Source: JAJFUV01 sp964384215 (GTDB lineage Bacteria; Acidobacteriota; Terriglobia; Bryobacterales; Bryobacteraceae). Taken from it: a DNA stretch of 64,000 nt. Below the pieces are notes generated by a model. That model made no database searches, was not told the origin of the DNA, and saw only the letters and a program-made list of their open reading frames with translations. This document shows, one piece after another, positions 48,148 to 58,835 of the stretch (positions are counted from its first letter, which is position 1; every line of letters begins with the position of its first letter). Position numbers and translations under genes: made by a program. The stretch spans positions 62,001 to 126,000 of the forward strand of contig CAYLLB010000007.1 of assembly GCA_964384215.1 (NCBI GenBank), written 5' to 3'.

Positions 48148-49302
48148 CTAGCGCGCCAGGTCCACCACGGTCTCGATGTGGTAGGTCTGCGGGAACAGGT
48201 CCACCATCGTCGTCCGCTCCATGCGATAGCCTCCCGCCAGCAGGAGAGCGAGATCGCGCGCCAGGGTGGCCGGATCGCAAGAGACAATGACGAGGCGGGG
48301 CGCTCCCAGGCGCAACAATTCTCGAACCACCTGCTTGCCCAGGCCGGAGCGCGGCGGGTCGGCGACAATAAAGTCCGGCGTAACTGTAACCGTTTCGAGG
48401 AACAGGTCCGCCGCGGCGCGTTCGGCCCGTACCGGCAAGCCGGCGCGCTGCGCGTTGTAAGCCAGGTCCTCACAAGCGCCGGCGCCCGCTTCCACCGCAA
48501 CCACTTCAGAAAAGCGTCGTGCCAGCGGCAGGCTGAACAAGCCTACTCCCGCATAGAGGTCCAGGGCGTGCTCGCCGGCCGCTGAAGCCGTGACGCGTTC
48601 CACCAGGCGACCGACCAGGAACCGGTTCACCTGGAAAAACGAACGCCGCCCCACGCGGTACACCTCTTCGCCCACGCGGTATTCGATGGCGAGGTTTTCC
48701 GCTACCGGCGCCTGCACACGTGTTTCGTCGGTGAACAGCTCAATGGATTCGACGTGGCGGGGAAAACGGCGGCCGGCGACGTTCTCGCGCAGCGCCTGGT
48801 TGATGCGCGGCGAGGCGATGGGGCACTGGTCGACAGCGCACAAGCGGTGCGATCCTGCTTCGCGGTATCCGGTTCGGGCGCCATCGACGTGCAGTTGAAT
48901 TCGATTGCGATAGCCGTAGGGCTCGCCGGCGATGATCTCGATGTCGTCGGGTGCCTCGATCTTTCCGACTCGGCGCAGCGTCTCGCGCAGGATCTCGCGC
49001 TTGAGGTTCAACTGCGTCTCGTAACCGGCGTGTTGATAGTGGCATCCGCCGCAGCGGCCAAAATACGGGCATGCCGGCGTCACGCGTTCCGGCGCCGGCG
49101 CGAGAATCTCGACCGGCACCACGCGCAGCATGCTCCGCTGGCGGCTCACCACCCGGGCGCGTACGGTTTCGCCAGGCAAAACGAAAGGAATCAGGACGAT
49201 CTGGCCGTCCAACCGGGCCAGTCCGTCGCCGCCGTAAACCCATTTTTCAACCGCCAACTCGATGTCGCCGGCGCCGGTCTTGTTTGTATCCTGAGCCGCC
49301 AT
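48148..49302 (-). CDS. rlmD: 23S rRNA (uracil-C5)-methyltransferase, RlmD/TrmA type
   Basis: A 384-residue SAM-dependent RNA m5U methyltransferase. A TRAM-like N-terminus precedes the iron-sulfur site CPYFGRCGGC (CX5CX2C) with a fourth Cys further on, a Rossmann SAM site (LDLYAGVGLFSLPLA) and the catalytic Cys in VSCDPATLARD. The ATG at 49302 is used; the frame to 49374 overlaps trpS on the other strand. The U1939 target is by family similarity; a U747 or tRNA target cannot be excluded. Confidence 0.87.
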   Translation of the reverse strand: MAAQDTNKTGAGDIELAVEKWVYGGDGLARLDGQIVLIPFVLPGETVRARVVSRQRSMLRVVPVEILAPAPERVTPACPYFGRCGGCHYQHAGYETQLNLKREILRETLRRVGKIEAPDDIEIIAGEPYGYRNRIQLHVDGARTGYREAGSHRLCAVDQCPIASPRINQALRENVAGRRFPRHVESIELFTDETRVQAPVAENLAIEYRVGEEVYRVGRRSFFQVNRFLVGRLVERVTASAAGEHALDLYAGVGLFSLPLARRFSEVVAVEAGAGACEDLAYNAQRAGLPVRAERAAADLFLETVTVTPDFIVADPPRSGLGKQVVRELLRLGAPRLVIVSCDPATLARDLALLLAGGYRMERTTMVDLFPQTYHIETVVDLAR

Positions 49303-49333
49303 CACGTACGATGAAATTTCACCCCTTATTAGC

Positions 49334-50323
49334 ATGAAAGCACGAGTCTTCTCCGGCGTCCAACCTTCCGGCAACCTTCACATCGGTAATTACCTCGGTG
49401 CGTTAAAGAGTTGGGTCAAAATTCAATACGACTACGAATGCATCTATTGCATCGTGGATCTTCACGCGATCACGGTCCATCAGGAGCCGGCTGAACTGCG
49501 AAAGAAGATCCGGGAGACGGCGGCGCTGTTTCTGGCGTCGGGCATCGACCCCAAGCAATCGATCGTCATGGTGCAGTCCTCGGTTCCCGAGCACGCCGAA
49601 CTTTCCTGGATGCTCACCTGTGTCACACCGGTGGGCTGGCTGCAGCGCATGACCCAGTTCAAGGCCAAGAGCGAAGCGCAGGAGACGGTGGGCGACGGCT
49701 TACTGCAATACCCCGTCCTGATGGCCGCCGACATTCTGCTGTACCAGGCCGCCATCGTGCCCGTGGGCGACGACCAGTCGCAGCACCTCGAACTGACGCG
49801 CGACGTGGCGCAGCGCTTCAACTCGCTGTACGGCGAAACCTTTGTTGTGCCCGAGACGCACCTGCCCACAGTGGGCGCGCGCATCATGGGGCTGGACGAT
49901 CCGGAAACCAAGATGAGCAAGTCGGCCCCGGGCTCCGGGCACGCCATCGCGCTTCTCGACCCGCCCGACGTCATCCGCAAGAAGATCATGCGCGCCACCA
50001 CGGACTCGAAGCCGGCCGTCGAATTCGGCGCGCTGGGCGCGGGCATCCAGAACCTGCTGGGCATCTTCCAGGCGTTCGGCGAGTGGTCCGACGACCAGAT
50101 ACAGCGCCACTTCGAAGGCATGCGCTATGGCGATCTGAAGAAGCAGGTGGCCCAGATGGTGGTGGAAAAGCTGGCTCCCCTCCAGCAGCGCTACCGCGAA
50201 ATCACAGAAGACGAGGGTTACATCGACCGTGTGCTCGCTGAAGGCGCCGCGCGCGTCGAGCCTATCGCCCGCTCCACCGTGAACCTGGTCAAGCAGCGCA
50301 TGGGTTTGTACACACAATCCTGA
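49334..50323 (+). CDS. trpS: Tryptophanyl-tRNA synthetase
   Basis: A 329-residue class I aminoacyl-tRNA synthetase that charges tRNA-Trp. The first ATP motif is SGNLHIGNYLGAL and the second KMSKS at about 193-197. The length is normal for the bacterial enzyme. It starts 31 bp from the divergent RlmD-like start and its stop overlaps the next start by 1 nt, so it is co-transcribed with an MFS gene. No ribosome-binding site is evident in the 20 nt before ATG. Confidence 0.96.
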   Translation: MKARVFSGVQPSGNLHIGNYLGALKSWVKIQYDYECIYCIVDLHAITVHQEPAELRKKIRETAALFLASGIDPKQSIVMVQSSVPEHAELSWMLTCVTPVGWLQRMTQFKAKSEAQETVGDGLLQYPVLMAADILLYQAAIVPVGDDQSQHLELTRDVAQRFNSLYGETFVVPETHLPTVGARIMGLDDPETKMSKSAPGSGHAIALLDPPDVIRKKIMRATTDSKPAVEFGALGAGIQNLLGIFQAFGEWSDDQIQRHFEGMRYGDLKKQVAQMVVEKLAPLQQRYREITEDEGYIDRVLAEGAARVEPIARSTVNLVKQRMGLYTQS

Positions 50324-51624
50324 TGGACCACCGGCCGGGCTCCCTCTCCGCATACCTTCGGCTTGTCCGCACGAACCGCAATTTCCGGCTCTTGTGGAAC
50401 GCGCAGATTGTCAGCGAGATCGGAGACTGGCTCTATTCGATCGCCATTTACAGCCTGCTGTTCGAGTTGACCGGCAGCGCCCGCTCGGTGGCAACGGCAT
50501 TGGTACTGCAGGTACTGCCTCAGTTATTCGTTGGACCCACAGCCGGCGTCGTCAACGACCGCATGAGCCGCAAGCGCGTCATGATCCTGGCCGACCTTGG
50601 GCGTTCCGTCGTCGTCCTGGGCATGATCCTGGTGCAGTCGCGCGATCTTATCTGGCTGCTGTACCTGCTCTTGTTCATCGAAACGACGATGTGGGCGTTC
50701 TTCGAGCCGGGGCGCAGCGCCATCATTCCGAGCATCACAGCCAGCGAACAGGAAACGTTGACGGCGAACTCGCTCAGCTCCATCACCTGGTCGTTCAATC
50801 TCGCTTTCGGGGCGACGGTGGGCGGATTCGTGGCGGTATGGTTTGGCCGCAACACCGTATTCGTACTCAACGCGGTTTCGTTCCTTCTTTCGGCCGTGCT
50901 CCTGCGCCGCATGCGCATCGATGAGCATCACACGCGAAACGCCGCCCCCTTCCGTGCGCGCGATTTGGCGGATTTTTCGCCCATCCTGGAGGGGGTACGA
51001 TACGTGAAGCGCGATTCGCGCCTGCTGGCCACACTGTTGGTGAAAGCGGGGCTGGGGTTGCTGGGCGCGCACTGGGTGATTCTGCCGGTGTTCGGCGAGC
51101 GTGTGTTTCCCGTGTCGATGGAGGGCTTGGGACCACGCCGCGCCGGCATGCTCGGCATGAGCCTGCTGATGGGATCGCGCGGCGTCGGCGCGCTGGTCGG
51201 CCCGCTGGTCGGCGGCTACTGGGCCGGGTCGCGCCAGGAGCGTATGCGTTCGGGGATCTTCTGGGGCTTCCTCTCGGTGGCGGCCGGTTACATCGCCCTG
51301 GGCGTCGCGCCCACGCTCGGCTGGGCCGCGGCGACCGTGGTGCTCGCCCACGCGGGCGGTTCCCTGATCTGGGTCTTCTCCACCACCATGCTGCAACTGC
51401 AGACGGAGGACCGGTTGCGCGGGCGCGTCTTTTCGGCTGATTTCGGGTTCCTTGTGATCACCATGTCCCTGGTGACCTACGTGGCGGGCATCGCCATCGA
51501 TGCGGGACTTTCCGTTCGCATGCTTTCGGTCGCCGTAGGCGCGGGCGCCTTCCTGCCCGCGATCCTGTGGCTGCTTGCCCTGCGTTTATGGCGCAAGCCT
51601 TCCCGCTCCACTCCGATATCATAG
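50323..51624 (+). CDS. MFS transporter (MFS_3, EntS-like)
   Basis: A 433-residue, 12-helix permease of the EntS/MFS_3 group, many of which export siderophores or drugs. Landmarks include WNAQIVSEIGDWLYSIAIY at the start, the loop VNDRMSRKRVMILADLGRS (the MFS A-motif) and GMLGMSLLMGSRGVGALVGP. The ATG overlaps the trpS stop. A hydrophobic membrane protein gene follows 14 bp after its end. Substrate unknown. Confidence 0.87.
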   Translation: MDHRPGSLSAYLRLVRTNRNFRLLWNAQIVSEIGDWLYSIAIYSLLFELTGSARSVATALVLQVLPQLFVGPTAGVVNDRMSRKRVMILADLGRSVVVLGMILVQSRDLIWLLYLLLFIETTMWAFFEPGRSAIIPSITASEQETLTANSLSSITWSFNLAFGATVGGFVAVWFGRNTVFVLNAVSFLLSAVLLRRMRIDEHHTRNAAPFRARDLADFSPILEGVRYVKRDSRLLATLLVKAGLGLLGAHWVILPVFGERVFPVSMEGLGPRRAGMLGMSLLMGSRGVGALVGPLVGGYWAGSRQERMRSGIFWGFLSVAAGYIALGVAPTLGWAAATVVLAHAGGSLIWVFSTTMLQLQTEDRLRGRVFSADFGFLVITMSLVTYVAGIAIDAGLSVRMLSVAVGAGAFLPAILWLLALRLWRKPSRSTPIS

Positions 51625-51638
51625 TAGTTGGTCACTGC

Positions 51639-52661
51639 ATGAACCTCCCCACGGAAACCAACCAGCGGCGCGAACTACGCAGGTGGATCGCCCCCGCGCT
51701 GGGATATCTGGTTTCGCTGGTTTGCCTGGTTTGGGTGTACCGAGGCTTCGATTGGCATCAGGAGTTCACCCGCCTCAGCTCGCTCGATTGGCGATGGCTG
51801 GCCGTTGCGGTTGTTGCGGACGTGTTCGTCTACGTCAGTCAAGGCTGGCGCTGGCGCTTGCTCCTCAAACCGGTAGGCGAAGTCTCCCTGGTCCGCTCGG
51901 TTCAGGCGATCTATGTGGGCCTGTTCACGAACGAAGTCCTGCCCCTGCGCGGAGGCGAGCTGGTGCGGAGCTATCTGCAAGCGCACTGGAGCGGCATCCC
52001 GTTTAGCGTCGTCTTTTCTTCGGCGGTCGTGGAACGCTTGTTAGACGGCGTATGGCTGGTGCTGTTCACCATCGTATCCACTTCGATTGTCCAGTTGCCG
52101 GCCTACCTTGTGGATGGGACTCGAGTGCTGACGGGTGTTGTGGCGGGCCTGCTGTTCCTGCTGGCCGTCGCCGTGTTTCAGAAGCACCATGCGCACGCTG
52201 CTGTGGCCAACAGCCGGTGGGCCGACAAGCTCTGGCACGTCGTGAATGCTCTGCACGACATGGGGCGCTCGCCCAGTTTCTACCTGGCATTCGTCGCCAG
52301 CTTCGTCTACCTGGGCCTCCAGTTGGTGCCCATTCACACGCTCATGCTGGCTTACGGACTCGACCTGTCCTGGAGAGCGACGCTGGTGACGCTGGTGGTT
52401 CTGCGCCTGGGCACATTGCTGCCGCAGGCCCCCGGAAATGTCGGATCCTTCCAGTTCTTCGCCGTGGTTGCGCTGCGGCTATTCGGGGTGGACAAACCCG
52501 AGGCGATCGGCTTCGCCACGCTGCTGTTCTTTGTGGTCACGGTGCCCTTGTGGGTCGTGGGTTTCATCGCGACGATGGCCAGCGGCATCGGTTTCGGCGA
52601 CATACGCCGCCGCGCCGCCGAAACACACCGCCAGACGAGGGCGCCGGCCGCGAGTGCGTGA
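51639..52661 (+). CDS. Lysylphosphatidylglycerol-synthase-like membrane protein (AglD/UPF0104 type)
   Basis: A 340-residue protein with about seven to eight membrane helices and no cytoplasmic domain, matching the LPG-synthase transmembrane region family (also called UPF0104). Landmarks are LFTNEVLPLRGGELVRSYL and LGTLLPQAPGNVGSFQ. In other bacteria such proteins flip or transfer lipids. I start at ATG 51639 (MNLPTETNQRR); the longer frame from 51567 overlaps the MFS gene. It could work with polyprenol-linked sugars but that is only a guess. Confidence 0.85.
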   Translation: MNLPTETNQRRELRRWIAPALGYLVSLVCLVWVYRGFDWHQEFTRLSSLDWRWLAVAVVADVFVYVSQGWRWRLLLKPVGEVSLVRSVQAIYVGLFTNEVLPLRGGELVRSYLQAHWSGIPFSVVFSSAVVERLLDGVWLVLFTIVSTSIVQLPAYLVDGTRVLTGVVAGLLFLLAVAVFQKHHAHAAVANSRWADKLWHVVNALHDMGRSPSFYLAFVASFVYLGLQLVPIHTLMLAYGLDLSWRATLVTLVVLRLGTLLPQAPGNVGSFQFFAVVALRLFGVDKPEAIGFATLLFFVVTVPLWVVGFIATMASGIGFGDIRRRAAETHRQTRAPAASA

Positions 52662-52684
52662 ACAGTTCGACCGGCTTCGCGCGC

Positions 52685-52690
52685 TATAAT
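52685..52690 (+). promoter_or_regulatory. -10 element of the Gfo gene
   Basis: TATAAT, the consensus -10, 19 nt before GTG 52710. A GGAGG ribosome-binding site lies between. No clear -35 hexamer is visible at 17 bp. Confidence 0.6.
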
Positions 52691-52709
52691 TCCGGCTGGA
52701 GGTTCATTC

Positions 52710-53852
52710 GTGGCACGCGATCCTGAAGCCGTATCCAGAAGAGGGTTCTTTCAACGCACTACCGCAGCGGGCGCTTTCACCATCGTGGGCGCGCAGGCGG
52801 TGCGCGGCACCCAGGCCAACTCGAAAGTGACGTTCGGGCTCATCGGCACGGGCAACCGCGGTTCCTACGACGCTTCCATCGCCAACGCCGATCCGCGCGC
52901 GCAAGTCACGGCGCTGTGCGACCTGTTCGACGACCGCATCGAAACCGCCACACAGAAGATCAAGGCGGTGAACCCGAAGGTTTACAAGGACTACGAGAAG
53001 CTGCTCGCAAGCGACGTGGATGCCGTCATCATCGCAACCCCTCCGTTCGAGCATCCCCGTATGCTGGAAGCAGCCGTCCAGGCGCGCAAGCACATCTACT
53101 GCGAGAAGCCCATGGGCGTGGATGTGGCGGGCTGCAAGAAGGTGATCGCCGCCGGCCGCAAGGCGGACCCCAAAAAGTGCCTCACTACGGGATACCAGCA
53201 GCGCTACGGCCCAGTGTATCTCGAAGCATACAAGCGCATCCAGGAAGGGCAGATCGGAGAACTGGTGAACGCGCGCGGCTACTGGATCAGCAACGACCCG
53301 TTCAAGCGCGTACCCTACGACGATCCTAAAATCGAGAAACTACGCAACTGGTTCTGCTATCGCGAACTCTCCGGCGACTTCATCGTCGAGCAGGATTGCC
53401 ACAACATTGACGTTCTCCACTGGTTCCTGGGCAACCATCCCACCCGCGCGGTCGGTTACGGCGGCCGCAAGGTGCGCACGACCATGGACCTGATGGACCA
53501 CCTGAGCCTGTGCTTCGAGTTCCCCGGCGGCCTGCACGTGAACTTCGAGGCTAACCAGTTGACGCCTCCCGGTTGCGGCCGCGTCGGCGAGGAATTCACT
53601 GGCACCAAGGGCGTTATCCTGACCTCCCGCAGCAAGATGACTCACATGAGGGGACCGGGGAAGCAGGAAGTGATTCCGGCCAAGCGCGACATCACCATCG
53701 ACGCGTTCGAACTTTTCATCAGCCGCGTGATCAACGGGGAAGTGGAGAATGTGGCCGAGCGGTCGGCGATAAGCACACTAACGGCCATCCTGGGCAGGAC
53801 GGCGCTTTACACCCAGCGGGAAGCCACCTGGAAGGGTGACATCGGCGTTTAG
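52710..53852 (+). CDS. Gfo/Idh/MocA family oxidoreductase, Tat-exported
   Basis: A 380-residue oxidoreductase, fourth of its kind here. It starts at GTG 52710 with TGGAGG upstream. The N-terminus VSRRGFFQRTTAAGAFTIVG is a twin-arginine signal. FGLIGTGNRGS is the NAD(P) motif, CEKPMGVDVAG has the catalytic Lys, and DCHNIDVLHWFLG holds the conserved His. It stands alone, convergent with efp. The substrate is not predictable. Confidence 0.9.
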   Translation: MARDPEAVSRRGFFQRTTAAGAFTIVGAQAVRGTQANSKVTFGLIGTGNRGSYDASIANADPRAQVTALCDLFDDRIETATQKIKAVNPKVYKDYEKLLASDVDAVIIATPPFEHPRMLEAAVQARKHIYCEKPMGVDVAGCKKVIAAGRKADPKKCLTTGYQQRYGPVYLEAYKRIQEGQIGELVNARGYWISNDPFKRVPYDDPKIEKLRNWFCYRELSGDFIVEQDCHNIDVLHWFLGNHPTRAVGYGGRKVRTTMDLMDHLSLCFEFPGGLHVNFEANQLTPPGCGRVGEEFTGTKGVILTSRSKMTHMRGPGKQEVIPAKRDITIDAFELFISRVINGEVENVAERSAISTLTAILGRTALYTQREATWKGDIGV

Positions 53853-53873
53853 GCCGCAGCGGGCCATCCGCGC

Positions 53874-54431
53874 TCAGGCGCGTTCGAGGTAGGTTCCCTC
53901 GGCGGTGTTCACGCGAATCTTTTCGCCTTCACTGATGAACGGGGGAACCTGCACCACCAGGCCGGTTTCCAGCTTGGCGGGCTTGGTGACGTTGGATACG
54001 CTGGCGCCCTTCAGACCGGGCTCGGTTTCCACTACGGTCAATTCGACGGCGGCGGGCAGTTCCACACTGATGGGCTTCCCCTCATAGAACTCCACTTTGA
54101 CGTTCAGTTGAGGGGTCAGGTACTGCACGGCGTCGCCGAGCAGGTCCTTGGTCAAGTGCATCTGCTCGAACGTTTCGGTGTTCATGAAGTAGTAGAACTC
54201 GCCGTCGTCGTACAGATATTCCATCTCGTGCTCGTCCAGGGCGGCCCGCTCGACGCGGTCTTCGGAGGAGAAGCGGTGCTCGGTCATGTTGCCGGAGCGC
54301 AGGCTGCGCATCCTGGCTTGCACGAAGCCGCGGAGGTTGCCAGGTGTGCGATGGAAAACGCTGAAGACGGAGTAAAGCTCGTTTTCGAACTTAATCACCA
54401 TCCCGGGGCGCATTTGGGTTGCCTGAATCAT
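53874..54431 (-). CDS. efp: Translation elongation factor P
   Basis: EF-P relieves ribosome stalling at proline runs. The 185-residue three-domain protein has MIQATQMRPGMVIKFENELY and the loop tip HRTPGNLRGF. Where E. coli has the modified Lys34 in PGKG, this protein has Asn (N32), so neither the EpmA nor the EarP (Arg) modification can apply at that spot. The ATG at 54431 has AAGGGAG upstream and a TACAAT -10-like element. It diverges from guaB. Confidence 0.95.
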   Translation of the reverse strand: MIQATQMRPGMVIKFENELYSVFSVFHRTPGNLRGFVQARMRSLRSGNMTEHRFSSEDRVERAALDEHEMEYLYDDGEFYYFMNTETFEQMHLTKDLLGDAVQYLTPQLNVKVEFYEGKPISVELPAAVELTVVETEPGLKGASVSNVTKPAKLETGLVVQVPPFISEGEKIRVNTAEGTYLERA

Positions 54432-54516
54432 GAATCGGAAACTCCCTTGCCTTTCGGGGATTGTACTCGAGGGCTCCTTTTGATTTTAGCACCAGGCCAA
54501 GGCCCGCCGCCTACGC

Positions 54517-54522
54517 TATAGT
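54517..54522 (+). promoter_or_regulatory. Candidate -10 element of guaB
   Basis: TATAGT, 16 nt before ATG 54539, so the leader would be about 9 nt. No ribosome-binding site is seen. Confidence 0.4.
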
Positions 54523-54538
54523 AAATGTATTCACCCCT

Positions 54539-55993
<1,455 letters not shown>

Positions 55994-55997
55994 CTTA

Positions 55998-56027
55998 GTA
56001 GCGCCGGCGCCCAGGCGCCTGTGCTAC
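55998..56027. repeat. REP-like hairpin after guaB
   Basis: Outer arms GTAGC (55998-56002) and GCTAC (56023-56027), inner arms GGCGCC (56006-56011 and 56014-56019). On the minus strand it shares GTAGCACA and GCCGGCG with the element at 36343-36373. It may double as a terminator, though a U-tract is lacking. Confidence 0.5.
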
Positions 56028-56051
56028 GCTGGTTCTCTTCCGGCACCTCCG

Positions 56052-56357
56052 ATGATCTGGACGTCCAGTCGCGCCCGCGCAACGTTTATAAGCGCACTTC
56101 TGCTGGTTGCGGTCTTCGGACTGGCGCTCTTCATCACCAGTCCGTGGCACATCCACAACCGGCTATCGGCGCAGCCATGCGCACTGACATCTTTTGAGCA
56201 TGCCTCTTCCACCGGTGAGTCGGTACTGCCGCCGCCAGTTGCGCCGCTGCTGGATGAGGTAGCGATCTGGATCGGGTGGAGCCCGCGGCCCGTTGAGCCG
56301 ACGTTCATTCTTCCCGCGCCTGTCCGCGCCCCACCCTGCCCCCTCCCTCTCGCCTAG
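56052..56357 (+). CDS. Small membrane-anchored protein preceding the metal efflux operon
   Basis: A 101-residue protein with one transmembrane helix (ATFISALLLVAVFGLALFI), then a short outside part with HIH, a single Cys and a Pro-rich tail (RPVEPTFILPAPVRAPPCPLPLA in part). I do not recognise a family. Its place 35 bp before the outer-membrane efflux gene, and the His pair, suggest a small metal-linked accessory of the efflux system. No clear ribosome-binding site precedes ATG 56052, so the call is tentative. Confidence 0.55.
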   Translation: MIWTSSRARATFISALLLVAVFGLALFITSPWHIHNRLSAQPCALTSFEHASSTGESVLPPPVAPLLDEVAIWIGWSPRPVEPTFILPAPVRAPPCPLPLA

Positions 56358-56391
56358 TCTGCGTTTTTTTAACTAAAGAAAGGACATTCAT

Positions 56392-57663
56392 ATGCGGGTA
56401 TTGGGTTTCCCTACCGCGGCGTTCATGCTCTTAAACGCCGCGGCATTTGGGGCCAGCCAGCCGCGGGCTTCGCTGACGGTGGACGACGCCGTGGCGGAGA
56501 TGCTTGCCAATAATCTCGGCCTGCTGGCCGACCGCGCCAACATCGCCATCGCCGCGGCGAGGATGGTTACCGCCGGCTTGCGGTCGAATCCAGTCGTGAG
56601 CTCCGGCGCGGACCACCTGGACGTGTTGGGCACGCAGTTCGACGAAATAAACGCGGGCGGGCCGACGGAGGTCAATCTCCGCACCGATTTCACCATCGAA
56701 CGCGGCGGCAAGCGGAAACTGCGGGTGGACACGGCGCGCCAGGCGCGCTCGGTAGCCGAGCTGAACTTCCTGGCATCGGCCCGCGCGCTGATTCTCGACA
56801 CTCAGAACGCCTTTCTGGATGCGGTCGTGGCCCGGGACGCGTTGCGGCTCGCACGGCAGGATTACGAGACTTTCCAGCGCATCGTCGAGATCAACACCGC
56901 GCGCGAGAAGGCCGGCGACCTCTCCAGGGTGGAAGTGCCGCGCGTGAGGCTCGCCGCCCTGGCGGCCCGCAACGCCGTGCGCACGGGCGAACTCCGCTGG
57001 CGCAAGTCGCTGACCCGCCTGGCGACGTTGGTGGGCCGCGCGGATCCGAACAGCTTGCGCGATATCGAAGGCGATCCGCGGCGCGACCCGGATGTCCCCG
57101 CGTTCGAAGCCATTCTCGGACAAGCCCGGGAGCAGCGTGCCGATCTGCAGTCATTGCGCGCCGATCTGGCCCGCGCGGTGGCCGAAGTCAACCTCCAGCA
57201 AGCCATCGCCAGGCAGGACGTGACCGTGGGCACCGAGTATCGCCGGCAGCAGGGCGTCAACGGCACCAGCAACTCGCTCGGCTTTTTTTTCCAGGTTCCA
57301 CTGCCCGTGTTCAACCGCAACCAGGGCGAGATTGCACGCGCCGTTGAGGAAAGGCGCCAAGCGGAGTTGCGCTTGCGGGCGCGGGAACGGGCCCTGATCG
57401 GCGAAGTGGATGACGCTTATCAACAATGCCGCACGGCCCGCGAACTGCTCGGGGAGATCGAGGGGACTATGGTTGGGCAGGCGCGCGAGGTGCGCGACAC
57501 CACCGAATACACTTACAAGCGAGGGGAAGCGACCTTGCTCGAACTGCTGGACGCGCGGCGCACGTTCAATGAAACCATGCAGAGCTATCACCAGGCGCGC
57601 GCCGAGTATGCGCGGGCCCTGTACCTGCTCGATTCCGTCACCGGAAAGGTGCTAAAGCCGTGA
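56392..57663 (+). CDS. czcC: Outer-membrane efflux protein, CzcC-like (TolC family)
   Basis: The 423-residue protein is the outer-membrane channel of a tripartite efflux system. It has a signal peptide (VLGFPTAAFMLLNAAAFG) and two OEP repeats of coiled-coil helices (LDTQNAFLDAVVARDALRLARQDYE in part). AAAGGA lies before ATG 56392. The stop overlaps the start of the membrane-fusion gene by 4 nt. Assigned to heavy-metal (CzcC) rather than drug export because of the downstream czcA. Ion not known. Confidence 0.9.
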   Translation: MRVLGFPTAAFMLLNAAAFGASQPRASLTVDDAVAEMLANNLGLLADRANIAIAAARMVTAGLRSNPVVSSGADHLDVLGTQFDEINAGGPTEVNLRTDFTIERGGKRKLRVDTARQARSVAELNFLASARALILDTQNAFLDAVVARDALRLARQDYETFQRIVEINTAREKAGDLSRVEVPRVRLAALAARNAVRTGELRWRKSLTRLATLVGRADPNSLRDIEGDPRRDPDVPAFEAILGQAREQRADLQSLRADLARAVAEVNLQQAIARQDVTVGTEYRRQQGVNGTSNSLGFFFQVPLPVFNRNQGEIARAVEERRQAELRLRARERALIGEVDDAYQQCRTARELLGEIEGTMVGQAREVRDTTEYTYKRGEATLLELLDARRTFNETMQSYHQARAEYARALYLLDSVTGKVLKP

Positions 57664-58835
57664 AACCCTTCGTCTTCATAGTTGCTATCTTCATCCTGGC
57701 CGGATGCTCGCGCCCTCCGGAACAAGCCGATGCCCCGGCGGGGCGCCGTCCGGCGGCCTCGGCTCCCGCAAGACCGGGCTGGGTGCGCTTCAACGCCGGT
57801 TCACCGCAGCTCGATCGCATTCGTGTCGCACAGGTTGCGTTGTCGGACGTCGCCGTCGATGAAGTCGTAGCGCCCGGCAAGGTGGTCATCAACCCGAACC
57901 GCATTTCGCGAGTGGGATTGCCCTTGCCGGGGCGCGTCACGGCCGTCGAAGTGCATCTTGGCGACGCCGTCAAGCAGGGCCAGCCGCTGCTGCGCGTGGA
58001 AAGTCCGGAAGCTGAAGAGGCAGTCTCCCGCACCTATCAAGCGGAAGCGGCGCAGAGCCAGGCTCGCGCCGCGCTCAATAAGGCTCAAGCGGATCTGGAC
58101 CGGCTGCGCGATCTCTACACGCACGGCGCGACGCCGAAAAAGGAGGTATTGAACGCGGAGGCCGAGCTGGTCCGCGCGCAAGCCGCGGTGAAAGACACCG
58201 CCGCGGGTTTGGAACAGGCGCGGCGGCGGCTGCATATTCTCGGCCTGAACGGAGCCGGTTTCGGCCAGCAGGTGGTCGTGCGGTCACCCATCTCAGGCAA
58301 AGTTCTCGATGTGCAGGTCGTCCCCGGCGAGTTCCGGAACGATACCAACGCGCCGATGATCACGGTGGCGGATCTGTCGACGGTGTGGGTGACTTCCGCC
58401 ATCCCGGAGAACTCCATCCGGTGGATCCAGCGGGGCGAACGGGTAAAGATCGAGCTGGAAGCCTACCCGGGTGAAGTGTTCACGGGCCGCGTGACGCGCG
58501 TGGCGGATACGGTGGATCCCCAATCGCGCACCGTCGAGGTGCAGACCGAACTTGCGAACCGCGACGGCCGGCTCCGTCCGGAGATGTTCGCTCGCATCCG
58601 TCACTCGCATGGATCCCGCACGTTGCCCGTCGTGCCGAGCGCCGCCGTGGTGCAGTCCGGCGGCAGCGCCTGGGTTTACGTCGCGCGTTCAGACCACGAA
58701 TTCGAACGGGTGCGGGTCGCGATAGGAGAGGACGTTGGTGGAAAAGTTCCAGTGCTCTCCGGGGTGCAGAGCGGCGACCGCGTGGTCGTGGACGGCGCCA
58801 TCCTGTTACAGGGCCAGCTCGGAGGTGGGCAGTGA
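57660..58835 (+). CDS. czcB: Membrane-fusion (periplasmic adaptor) protein, CzcB-like
   Basis: The 391-residue adaptor bridges the inner-membrane pump and the outer-membrane channel. It has a lipoprotein signal ending LAGCS, the biotinyl-like hybrid motif (LPLPGRVTAVEVHLGDAVKQGQPLL in part), a helical hairpin and the beta-barrel (ISGKVLDVQVVPGE). The GTG at 57660 overlaps the czcC stop and the stop overlaps the czcA start, so the three genes are translationally coupled. Confidence 0.9.
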   Translation: MKPFVFIVAIFILAGCSRPPEQADAPAGRRPAASAPARPGWVRFNAGSPQLDRIRVAQVALSDVAVDEVVAPGKVVINPNRISRVGLPLPGRVTAVEVHLGDAVKQGQPLLRVESPEAEEAVSRTYQAEAAQSQARAALNKAQADLDRLRDLYTHGATPKKEVLNAEAELVRAQAAVKDTAAGLEQARRRLHILGLNGAGFGQQVVVRSPISGKVLDVQVVPGEFRNDTNAPMITVADLSTVWVTSAIPENSIRWIQRGERVKIELEAYPGEVFTGRVTRVADTVDPQSRTVEVQTELANRDGRLRPEMFARIRHSHGSRTLPVVPSAAVVQSGGSAWVYVARSDHEFERVRVAIGEDVGGKVPVLSGVQSGDRVVVDGAILLQGQLGGGQ

